A model generated the notes under the pieces. It did no database searches. It had not been told where the DNA came from and saw nothing but the letters and a program-made list of their open reading frames with translations. A program made the position numbers and the translations under genes. This document shows, piece by piece, positions 1 to 10,162 of a stretch of 64,000 bases of DNA. This DNA is from Armillaria gallica. Taxonomy: Eukaryota; Basidiomycota; Agaricomycetes; Agaricales; Physalacriaceae. The stretch covers positions 1,550,001 through 1,614,000 of the forward strand of contig JBANDB010000006.1 in assembly GCA_037576215.1 (NCBI GenBank), read 5' to 3'. Every line of letters begins with the position of its first letter. Position 1 is the stretch's first letter.

Positions 1-383
1 TCGACTTCAGTTCAAACCGTGAAACACGCTTCAAGTTTACTGCCTCGAGGTTTCGGTCTTCCGCGCCCTACCGGGCACTCCACCCCAGTCGAACCTACTA
101 GTAAGATATGAACCAACCAGAACTAACCAGGTTAAACTGATTCGGCTAAATGTCACCGATGGTGGATACTTGCTGCGGGTGAATGGCCCCGTATATAATA
201 CACCGGTGACCTTAATTAAATGCACATTGAAATAGCTTGAATTTCATGCATAGCCTGCATGCATGACACGGGTTTGAAAACACAGCTATCGATCTCTTGA
301 AAGTACACGCTGAATTGTATGGCGGGTATAGGTAATTTGACTAACAGCAGTCCGATAATGATAACATGCAAATAATAATAGCA
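1..383. other. left edge, no supported gene
   Basis: No reading frame here resembles a known protein or shows a convincing spliced structure. The stretch is 3' of the acyltransferase-like gene, which ends at 384 on the minus strand, so part of it is probably that gene's 3' untranslated and downstream sequence. Confidence 0.5.
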
Positions 384-2335
384 TCACGCGTCTAAGAATT
401 CGTCCGTGCTCCGTAGCAAATTGTCCCAAAACTTGTCGACAGTCTCCTTCTCAAAGCCATTCTCATCGTACCCTAAGCTGATCCAGAGCTTACCAACAAA
501 AGTGTACCCAAATAAGAGCATTCCCCCAGCGCGTTGACGAGATCCCGTAGTCAACGTATGCAGCTTGACGTCCCCAAAATTGGCATGTTTGTAGATTCCA
601 TCAAGGTTGCCAAGTAGGGACAGTCCAATCAGCGCGGCAGAAGGCGCGCGCGCGGGTCCTTGTACTGCTGGTTTGGGTGGTGGGGGCACCCAAACGCCTC
701 GCTCCTTCTCATCGTCCTCCTTTCCCCAGGCTCGTGCCCGAACGCCTCGCTCACGAGCCATCTCGCGGCTTCGAGGAACGAGCATAGGGCTTTTAGCGGC
801 CGAGGTACTCTGTTCCTTCGCTGAACGAGCGCGGTGCCAGAAGGTTCCAGTCACGTCGCCGGTCTTAGGAAAGAAAGAAGGAAGGACGACATTGAAGTAC
901 CCGATGGCCAGGTACCAATACGAGTCATTTAGCGCTTTATTGGCATTGAGGTTGGGGCGGAGGTTGAGAGCGGAGTACATCATCCTGAGAAATTCAACTT
1001 AGTTTGAAGAGTGGTCAAAGGATACTGAATACACTTACGAAGGAACTTCCCACTTCGAATCCGTGGTTCTCGCCCATGCAATGTTGCACAGAGCGAAGTA
1101 TGCACTGGATATTGAAACCCCGTGCGCTTTGCACGTCTTCAGCATTTTCTTCGTCCTTTCGGCATCAATGGAGATGGTTGGGACAATGGTCCGCCGAGGC
1201 TGGCCAGACCTACGAGGGAACGTATGCCCGCCCTTAATCAATCGACGTGAGGTAGCAAACCAGTTTATGAGCTGAAAACACGTACAATTAGTTTATCCTG
1301 GCACCGCTGGAAATCAACCCGACAGGCTGCATTGTGAAAGCGTCCGGTGGGGGCCGCGGGAAGCCTATCCTCCAGGGACGAAGGTAGAGTGTGTTCCTAA
1401 AATATGACTTCGATTAGAAGGAACTGAGAGCCAATTAGGCACACTGACATCATCAGCTTTGCTGCACCGAGTCTCCCATTCGGTTCGCAGGACTCCCTCG
1501 AGTTCATCCTCGTCCTTTGAGCCACCCAGGAGACTGAAAAAGTCATTGGCGAACTGATGTAGGGCCATACCGTCACCCAGAAAATGGGTTGCGCAGATGA
1601 GGATGTCATGGTTCACACTTGCATTTGTGCCATGAGGTGCCGTAGTAGATGGAATGGGTGTAGACGGCGGACTGGGAAGCGAGGACCCCTCATCAACGGA
1701 GGATATAATCAAAAACGATAGACGATCCGCGGACAGAGTGCGAGGGCCGTTCAAGTATGAATCAATCAGTTCTAAGGGCAGCAATAGTAAGCCTTCAGGC
1801 GATCATCGAATGGGGAAGATAAACAAAAACCTACCATCTTTAATTGCGCTACGAGTTTCTAAGTTGCGATCTGCATCATTGAGAGCTTCCTCGACTGATG
1901 CCGGGGCGATGTACCTGGATGTGACTTAGTTGAGTGTCTTCGCATAGGAACATGATGGGAAACATACACAAATCGAATGTCTTCGTAGTCGTGCATCTGT
2001 ACCCTTGAGGCGAGAAGGGGATGCCTCACACGAAGGATGGCCCAGACCAGTCTCACTCTCGAACGACGGACATACCGATCGGGTGCATTGAAGCCCAAGT
2101 GCAGATACCTATTCAAGGCTAGAATCAGCAATGCGTCTGAAAGAGACCAGACAACGAACATATCATTGACACCGCTCTCGCGGGAGGGAAGAAAGTACGA
2201 CGCCTCGGTGTCTCCCAGTCGGCGCTCGTGGTGACGTGCAGGCAGGGATGCCTGCACAGGTAGATACCCTTGGTCGGAATGGGCGGAGACATCTGAGAGA
2301 GCCGGGGAAGGGAGATGCTCAGTGTAGGTCGCCAT
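384..2335 (-). CDS. CoA-dependent acyltransferase-like protein (alcohol O-acetyltransferase / condensation-domain type)
   Basis: This is a probable acyltransferase of the chloramphenicol-acetyltransferase-like fold, which moves an acyl group from CoA to an alcohol or amine; the acceptor cannot be told. About six exons read through. The first begins at the ATG at 2335, and a further-upstream in-frame GTG was not used. The N-terminal half contains RRLGDTEASYFLPSRESGVN. The middle carries the HxxxD catalytic signature as ATHFLGDGMALHQ, with its His and Asp present. The C-terminal exon (about 980-384) contains GYDENGF and ends in FLDA. Inferred joins include F-V-Y-I-A-P (donor gtatgt) and D-G/E-L-I-D-S-Y-L. 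Total length is about 500-530 residues, usual for the family. No signal peptide was seen. A BAHD-type DFGWG motif was not found, which favours the fungal alcohol-acetyltransferase/condensation branch. Its divergent neighbour starts at 3005. Confidence 0.72.
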
Positions 2336-3004
2336 GAAGATATCGTCGAGGGGGACAAGTACGAACTTGAATGCCTTACGCAGGAAACGGAGAAGCGACA
2401 CCGCGAAGTGTTAATATAGATGAATGCTTCAAATTTGGAGATGGAGCTATACTAAGTATAGCATCCGTGCTGAGACACTGATCGCCCACGTCTCTCTGGG
2501 CAATTGAACGGTGCATCATATAATATGGAACCGCCGGTGGGATCGAGGAGAGATCAGTCGCAGTTTGATCCAGGCAAACGACCTTTACACGTGCATCAGA
2601 ACCAGTTCGTATCACCGCATGAGGCACATTTTCCGTAATATTTCATCTCCATGGTACCACAGCGCATGATCGAAGATTTTAGCATAGGGGTATTATGAGG
2701 AAAGTCCTAAAATCTCCGACAAGTTCTTCCCATTACATCATAATTACTTCATATGCGAATTGATCCGAATTTACACGCTTCCTTCGGAATATGCCCTGAA
2801 TTCCCCCAAAGTTTTCTTTCAATTCCCCACGATTTCTCGTACGCGCTCGCCTTTCGATGGCCCACCCCTCCGCTCCACCCCGCGCTCCTGCTTCTTTATT
2901 GCTTTGTTCGCTGTACATTTCCTGGGTGCTGCCAATATGTATCCATTCCTACTGCTAATACACGTTCTTTCTGCCCTATACTTGCTTCCTTCCCTCAGCG
3001 CAAT
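2336..3004. promoter_or_regulatory. divergent intergenic region
   Basis: This 669-bp stretch separates two head-to-head start codons (2335 minus, 3005 plus) and must hold both promoters. The part before 3005 is rich in C and T on the plus strand, typical of fungal 5' leaders. I see no clear TATA box and no gene. Confidence 0.45.
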
Positions 3005-4561
3005 ATGTCCTCTACAAATAACCATACCAATGGCGTTCCAACCACTACCGGCCCTCCTGCATCATCCAAGAATGCACTGATCCTTCGTCTCAATGAAATA
3101 GCCGAGCAAGTCGCCGCACTGAGAGACGAAAACAACCAGCTGAAGACGGCTCGCGAACGGGATCGAGCACGGATTACAGCGCTTGAAGTTGAGATGGCCG
3201 GAATCAAGGATACGCTCAATGACATGAAGGCACGGCCAATGCAAGAAGCGTCCGACGGTGAGGATGAGGGAGGAGAGCTGGATGAGGAGACGAGGAAAAG
3301 GCTGGAACTGAGTACGTTCCACGCTAATTCGAATACGTTCAAGGTGAGTTCTAGATTTCTATCAAGTAGATGAGGAAACTCACCCTATATCTCCAGAGTC
3401 TCGTTCGTATGATATTCAACGAGCTCATGGGTCTGCCCAAGTCATCTTCCGAGGTACCTCCCTATCCTGAAGACGAGTCAGCATGGCCAGTGAACGAGAA
3501 TACGAAGGAACGGTACCTGCGGTTTCGTTGGGACAAGCTCGCCCGAAATAAAGACAATGACTTCGGCATCAAGATCGTCTGCAACTACATCACCTCAAAA
3601 GGTGCTGCACATGTCCCGGCCGCGGCGCCTGCGATTGCTGCCATTACACAGGAAGATCTTTATGATCGTGTTTCAAAGCGTTTTCAGGAGATGGCGAAGA
3701 GCGCTCGCAAGGCAGTGAAGAAGGAGGAAAGTGTTGAGCCCACGTTGGCGGCTATGACTGTCAATGGCGAGGAGGCAGGCGAGGGGATGGGAAAGGAGGT
3801 CAAGAAGGAGCTGAAGAAGTCGGTTAAGCAGAGCCGACAGAAGGGAGTGAGTACTTGCTCTGTTCGAAAGGCAATGCTGACCATACTTTCACAGAAATAC
3901 ACCATACGGCAGCGTAAATATGACAATCTCCCTGCTGGCCATGCCTTGAAGGACCCGAAATTTGTGCCAGCATTGACTTATACGCTTATGTCAGAGGACG
4001 ACGATGTCTACGAAGCAGGAGAACTTGTTACAGGGAAATACGAGTCCCATGCACCAACGTACCGTTCGACGGAGGTGTGTCCATCTATTCCGAACTAGTT
4101 AGTATGAGTACTCATGACAACAGTTGACCAACTTTTACGAGGCTCTTGACAAGGAAAAGGATCCAGCGCCTACTTCTCGATATCTCCCACGTGTGCGAGG
4201 CGAGGCGATCGATATACCGCCACCCACGACAAACCACTTGAAGTACAAGGCACGTCGCTGGATGGTTGACCCGGCATGGTTAGTGAAGGCAGAGAACATC
4301 AAGTATGACGTCCCAAGTCGTATCGCGGAGAGTGGGAAGCTTTGGGGAGATGAGGAGGATCCGGAAGATCTTGAGGCGAAGGCAAAAAAGGTGAAGCAGG
4401 AGAAGCAGGACATCAAGAAGAAAATGCGATTGGATGAGGATGGGAATGGCAAGGCGACAGCAACAGGTAGCAAAAGGGATAAACGTCCGAGGAAAGCGGC
4501 ACCGGTATCCACAGCAGCGTCGGCCGCAACCTCAGGCGCTGATGGTGACTGGTCTGACTGA
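3005..4561 (+). CDS. conserved basidiomycete coiled-coil protein, function unknown
   Basis: The gene has four exons (3005-3343, 3397-3846, 3895-4074, 4124-4561). They join in frame through canonical GT-AG introns of 48-53 nt to give 468 residues. The N-terminus (about residues 20-75) is a leucine/glutamate-rich coiled coil. The next block contains MIFNELMGLP and an acidic stretch. The central part is Lys/Glu-rich. The second half has a conserved-looking region with LPAGHALKDPKFVPALTYTL and RYLPRVRGEAIDIP. The C-terminus is basic (KRDKRPRKAAP) and looks nuclear. I recall similar proteins scattered through agaricomycete genomes but know no function for them. The stop codon at 4559-4561 directly abuts the end of the minus-strand transposase remnant at 4562. 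Confidence 0.7.
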
Positions 4562-5683
4562 TCATACTTCATCGTCTTCTCCATCGTAGAACTCTGGCTC
4601 GGACGCTTCCTAGAATAGATACGTATGCATTTTTCGAATAGCTCAGATAGAATATCGCTTACATGGTCGAACGAAATTGAAATCCATAGATCTTTTTGCA
4701 GAATATTGGAGTGAATTGGAATGAGTGCTAAGGGGGCCTCGAACGATGAAACAGGTACAATTTCGGGAGCTGCAAATCTGTCTGCCAAGGAGACATAGAT
4801 ACCGAGCATCTCTGCGCTATGAAGAGGATCAGAGCCGATCTTCTGATCTATGCAACGAGACACCTACTATTCATCCCAAGGCATAGCTGGCATATCAGCA
4901 TCTGACAACAGCCGTCGGATGACTGCACAGACATGAGGCTTTCTGTGTGAAAACGGGAGATTAATAACCATCAGGCGACATATCTGAACGGGAACACGAC
5001 GTTGATGCAGCAGTATTAGCGCGAATGAGTCTGCTTGGGTCCGAGTATTTTGAAGGCAGCCATATCGGATTCCATCCTTGCGAATATAAGGGGGAAAGCG
5101 AGTTGAATTGCTGGAAACAAAGGGCTGGCCTGGTTCAATTGAGAATTCGCGAACTATATTGAGGTCAGGCAGAATGTCTTGCAGATAAGCTAGGGCAAGA
5201 GCATATAGCGATGAACTCAGTGTCACCGCGAGCTGGAAGAGAATTCCGATTTTCTTCATGTTGGACTGGACTAGCTGAACGACGAGGTGAAGGAGGCATC
5301 GCAGGTGGGCTCAAATGATTTGTTGGATTATACTCATCTTCATTCCCAGCATCGTCAAACCAATCAAACCAGTCACCAGCTCGAGGACCATCTTCATTGC
5401 CACTATCAGAATTCTGCTGCAGATATGGTGCGGGCCGTTGAGCTTCATGCTGTCCATCTTCCGGATTGACACTGTCTGTATCAAGAGCCTCTGGGGCTAG
5501 GCCACCAACCACTACTGCCAGATCTTCTGCTGTCGATGCTGTTGCTGTTGCCTTGCTGGACTTCAGTCTGCTATCGCCGTATTTCTTGAGATGTTTCTGG
5601 ACAAGCTGAGCACTCTGGTAATCGTATCCAAGAGGTGTTTTAGCACAGTGGTTGCAGGGACAGAGTATCTGAGTAGCGGGCAT
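4562..5683 (-). pseudogene. decayed TNP2-like DNA transposase remnant
   Basis: Two protein pieces survive. The first (5683-5165) starts MPATQILCPCNHCAKTPLGY, a Cys/His cluster like the N-terminal zinc-binding segment of fungal TNP2-type transposases, followed by a low-complexity acidic linker. The second (about 5259-4562) resembles the C-terminal tail of such proteins (FPPYIRKDGIRYGCLQNTRT, LWISISFDH). It appears to end through a canonical intron in EFYDGEDDEV. The large catalytic middle is absent. The two pieces are in different frames near 5170-5250, and two consecutive in-frame TAG codons (4864-4869) interrupt the tail after MPWDE. I read this as an internally deleted, decaying element. 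The family assignment rests on remembered resemblance of the two ends. I did not find terminal inverted repeats or a target-site duplication. Confidence 0.45.
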
Positions 5684-6704
5684 GAGGGCAGAGTAAGAGA
5701 AACATGTATTAGGGTTCGCGTCGAAGGCGTGTCTATTACACGTGATGGGCGAAAACTTGTCGCCCTATAAATACTCAGGCAGGAAAATGGTGCATCGGGA
5801 CATCCGGTAGAATTGACAGGTATTACTAAAATTAGCTACATTGCCCCGGAGCAGAAATCTCCGATCTTACGCTGTGTACAGAATGATACTCTAGCCTAGG
5901 GCAAATATGAATACCGGTCTTTTCAACTTGACAGTGACAGTGAATACTTACGAATCATTGCCAAACGGGGTACCATGGCCTAATTTCATTAAAGTCATAC
6001 GATAACGCATACTTTCTGGAAAAGATCCATACATACTGCGAAGAGCTCGCGGATAAGGTGATCGGAACGCATAGTGGGCGGTTGCGTGGTTGCTTGGTCA
6101 GCTACGACTTTCGACAGTAGCTGCACGATCAGAAACCTTAATCGGGAAGCGGAAGCATCGGTGCATCCGATCTAGCGTCAGAAGATAAGTGCAGTACCAG
6201 CCTTCTGAGACAGCCCGCAGTTGTCTATCTTCTCAATACATATGTTTCGCCTTTGTAAGTCACTAGTCAATTCTATCCCCTGTGTATGGCACAAATAACG
6301 GCGACTAGCGCCTTCTTCGAGGACTTTGGACGGCCTCTGTAAAGCTGAAACTGTTTGTTCGTGAGGGTGCATTTGAAGAAGGGTGTTTGTGACGGAACTT
6401 CAGGTCACAATTATATACCCTTCGCCACATACGACATACGATGCCCGGAACTGTCATTCACTAAAAGTCCCAGTGAATTCGAAGTTGTGAACTTGGGGAG
6501 TAAAGATCCAGGGCGGATTCGGAGTGGGGCCTCGTCAACGCACATTTGCCAATGAGGATTTGCGATCATCTTATCTGATGGCCCCCAAGCAACTTCCCTG
6601 ATCACAGGCAAAAAGCTCGGATATACATGCCTGTGCCAGTGCTACTTTCTATATACAATGTCCATCGGAGAAACCTAGCACGTTTCTTGCAACAGTTCAT
6701 TTGT
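5684..6704. other. gene-poor stretch with an orphan promoter-like motif group
   Basis: No gene is supported. Short open frames on the minus strand (6178-6372, 6411-6611) lack recognisable motifs. At 5739-5773 three elements lie together: CACGTG, a perfect 6-bp stem with a 7-nt loop (5747-5765), and TATAAATA (5766-5773). No coding region follows within a sensible distance on the plus strand. The right end is 3' flank of the transporter gene, which ends at 6705. Confidence 0.45.
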
Positions 6705-8126
6705 CTATGAAGAGGACGCCTTTTCCTCCTTCTCAGGTATTTGCCACAGTACAACGCTCTCTTCGTCATCCTTCGGCACTCTATCCCCGCGTTCCAGCGT
6801 CTCAAGATCAACGTCTTGACGCTGAGACTGGGACGGAATTGCCGGCCGCGGTGCCGATTCAGTTGATTTGACCCACGTATAGAACCTATTCAAAATAGTT
6901 TGAGCTCGGAAGATGGAAAGGCGCGTTATCGATATCACATACATCGTTCCGCCAAGGATGACAAGAATGGATGAGGCACGGTTGCTAGAGTATGACTGTT
7001 AAAGATATTAAGGTCCATCAAAGAACATGTCGCGTACACAGTGAGAAGGTCATTGAAGATCCAAACTCCCAGGATCGTTTGTAGCACCGAACGAGCAGCC
7101 TGCAGACATATCAGAACTCATTTGAATAGCAATATCCGGATGCCCGGCAGAACTCACGCTTGAGAACATATGAGTGATAGGGCTCGTAACTTTGATGCTG
7201 AGCAGGCCGGCGACACAGAGTAAGAACCCGAAGACTCCTGTTACCACACAACCCCACATAAACACGTTTCCGGTCCACTCGCTGCTTTGTATCAGCTCTT
7301 GGAGGCGCCATGGCTCGCCATTTAGGATGACAAATGGGAACAGCATAACTGCGGACCCTACATTTGTCCACCAGGCAAGTTCGATCGTAGAATTATTGCA
7401 ATGAGGCAAAGAACTCTTGATAAGGACGGCATGGAACGCGATGAACAGAGAGGAGAGGAAGCCATAAAAGAGGGAGATCAGGGATGGAGCAGCCATTACA
7501 GGAACGGACTTGGAGGGGGCAACACCCAGAAAGAAGCCACAGGTCACGATCACGGCCGCCGTGATGACTTTCCTTGATGGAGTTGAGCGAGTGTTTACTG
7601 ATGAAACAAGAATAGTCAAGGGAAGTTGAAGTCCCCGTGCTATCTACATTGACAGTTAGATTTTGACAAGACATACGACATAGAGATATTTATGTTTTAC
7701 CTGGAAAAAAGACGCCTCTACATCTCGCAAGCACAAGGTGTTGAAAACGAGACCGATGATATTTATGGAGACAACCGGAATCAGCTTTTTGGCAACAATC
7801 AGGTCAAGCTTTGGTAATTGGACCTTGGTAGATGCTAGGGCAGAAACATGGAGTAACGCGACCGCAATGAGTAGTTGGATGAACAGGAAGAGCAGAGGCA
7901 AATCCGGCGAGCTATTGAGTACGGCCTTGTTACTGTCAAAATTGTTTCAATATTGGGTCGGGGACAATATGCCATCAAGCACATACACGAAGACCATCTA
8001 AAACACAGTGCGATTCAGTAGTTGTGGTTCAAGAGCACGGATGAGACGTACCACTAGAGCTGCGGACATGTAAAAGCCGACGACGGCGGCAACCTTGAGG
8101 TTACTGGCATTGGGAAGGGAGGCCAT
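6705..8126 (-). CDS. GDP-fucose transporter-like nucleotide-sugar transporter (SLC35C family)
   Basis: This is a multi-spanning Golgi-type antiporter of the drug/metabolite transporter superfamily. Proteins of the SLC35C1 branch carry GDP-fucose into the Golgi in exchange for GMP. The spliced model has six exons (8052-8126, 7987-7997, 7701-7932, 7158-7643, 7038-7099, 6705-6984), 1146 nt in frame, 381 residues. The family blocks appear in order: MVFVNKAVL, LVFNTLCLRDVEASFFQIAR, ITAAVIVTCGFFLGV, FGFLLCVAGLLSIKVTSPIT and SAARSVLQTILGVWIFND. About ten hydrophobic segments are visible, then a hydrophilic acidic tail. The start was set at the ATG at 8126; an upstream GTG in the same frame was rejected. 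Exon 2 is only 11 nt. The gene is head-to-head with the fucosyltransferase-like gene at 8373, which supports the fucose assignment. A GDP-mannose or other sugar substrate remains possible. Confidence 0.78.
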
Positions 8127-8210
8127 TGCTGGTAGGAGGGCACTGCTGGATAGCGGAACGATTTTATGTCGAGAGACGGCGGCAAGATGCCGAGACTGGG
8201 GCACTGAGAT

Positions 8211-8225
8211 GAGATCTTGGATCTC
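8211..8225. promoter_or_regulatory. short inverted repeat in shared promoter
   Basis: GAGATC-TTG-GATCTC is a perfect 6-bp inverted repeat with a 3-nt spacer. It lies inside the 246-bp region between the start codons of the transporter and fucosyltransferase-like genes. It could be a binding site for a dimeric regulator, but arms this short can occur by chance. Confidence 0.25.
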
Positions 8226-8372
8226 GATCGCCCTGACGTACCTCGGCGACAATCCAGTCGAGCGAACTGCTCCCGGAATGTAACAAGAGTGGTTCACTTT
8301 GGTGAGTCGTGCTGATTCCTTTTATTACCCCTTCCCCCATGATCCTATCCTGCTCCTTGCCCTCCCTCCCCT

Positions 8373-10162
8373 ATGAACGCCAAATATTCCCGCGCCCGTT
8401 CAGAGTCCCCCGTCTCAGATGACTCCCTCGACGCCGTGTACCGCCCTGGCCTCAAGTCCCGCCGGCGTGTCTACGTTAATGCTGCTGTGCTGCTCACATT
8501 CTTTTCCTTGATGGCTCTTGTTTCCTTTTCGTTCTGGACAGCATCCCCCACTCCCAGTCGAGCCACAGAACCCAGTCATGACTCTTCGAGTTTGGATGCA
8601 TTGCAACCTGACGTGCTCGATCCTTCGAATTATGTGCTGGGGGCACCCACTGAGCACTTCAGAGGTGAGTTTTGCGGTCTTCAGCGTCGCAGCTTCATTA
8701 ATACTGTCCAGATAACCTTCGTCCCGACGTGCAGTACATCACGTCTTGGATCTCTGCGGGTTGGAGTGAGTTATTTCGTTAACGAGTCAAGATGGACGAC
8801 TGACGGCCAACATCCTACATAGCAAACGACGTGATGACTTATGTTCGTCAATCTCCTGCAAAGTACCCATCAATATGGACTGAGCTTTTTTTCAGGTTAA
8901 TTTGATCTATCTGGGGATGATCACTGACCGAGTGCCCGTCATTCCAATGTTTACGCCATCGCATATTGGTGGTTCTGTGCCCCCCATTGCTTTCGGTGAT
9001 GTTTTTGATGTTCCACGTCTTCGGAAAGCTTTAAACAAGCCGATCATCGAGTGGCGGGACGTCAAAGATCCGGCCAGTAACCAACTTGACAACCTAGGCT
9101 GCTGGAATGTTTGGGAATCTTCGCAGTTTTATGAACCACATCCGCGTGGGAGCCCCGTTCTTTACCATCTTGGATTGGGTATGCAGAAGCCCTGCTGTTA
9201 ACGCACACATACTGACTCACAAACTAGATATCTCGTATACCAAAATGCCCGGATGGATCAAGCTATATCAAGACTATGAACATGACTATTCCACGACTTT
9301 TTGGGCGTTAGCGAGATTCGCATACCCCGAAACGAGAAATGCCAACCTTGTGACGCCACTACCCTCGCCTGCCACGAATGTCTCGATACCACCTGATGAG
9401 CAGATGCTTTGTTACGACTATTTATATTACGTCTGTGCACAACAGGTGAGTAAAAATACCGTCAGAAAATAACGCCGAGCTGAGAATTACCGTAGTCAAA
9501 CGAGTGGGAATCCGACTTCAGTCCTGCATGGCGCTTCGTCGCGCAGTATATGCATTGGGTTCCTTCACTAGAACGGCTGGCGAGCGTGTATATAAATCGG
9601 GCCCTCGGTTATGAAGATGATGAACCTACTCCTCCGGTATGATCCCCACCACATAGAACTCTTCTGGCTAGCTAACACCCAAATAGTACATCAGTGTCCA
9701 CGTCCGCCACTACGACTTTGATCGCTATTGTGTGGGTATGCCGCTATCAGATTGCTTCGCATCTATTCCTGTCATTGCTCGGCGGGTACAGGAAGTCAAA
9801 GATGAATTGATGGCAACACAAGGGCTGGACATCAAACATGTCGTGGTGACAAGTGATGAGAGAAACGCGACTTGGTGGCAGGAGGTCGCAGAGCAGGGTT
9901 GGTTCGCACCAGATCATTCTCGCACGAAGGAACTGCTCGGAGACTGGTAAGTGCATTTGACTGATGTACTCGTAAGTTGACATACTCATGCCACGATAGG
10001 TACCCTGTCCTTATTGATGCGGCTATACAATCTGGCGGAGTAGGGTTCGTTGGCACGGACAGGTCAACAATGTCACTCCTCGCTCGCCGACGAGTTGAGT
10101 CATGGCAAAATGGCGTTACGAGAACTGTAAGATGGGGGCATCCGGGCGCGGATGATCACTAA
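8373..10162 (+). CDS. O-fucosyltransferase-like type II membrane glycosyltransferase
   Basis: This is a probable Golgi/ER glycosyltransferase of the GDP-fucose O-fucosyltransferase-like fold. Eight exons (8373-8664, 8712-8765, 8823-8842, 8896-9178, 9228-9445, 9496-9636, 9687-9946, 10000-10162) join in frame to 476 residues. A basic cytosolic N-terminus is followed by one transmembrane segment (about residues 34-55) and a luminal catalytic region. Visible family motifs are an early DVQYITSWISAGWTND block, then HVRHYDF (the H-x-R donor-binding motif) and near the C-terminus GGVGFVGTDRSTMSLLARRR, the usual G-T-D-x-S-T loop. Exon 3 is only 20 nt. The divergent GDP-fucose-transporter-like neighbour suggests a shared role in fucosylating secreted or wall glycoproteins. 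Acceptor and linkage are unknown, and another GDP-sugar cannot be excluded. Confidence 0.75.
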
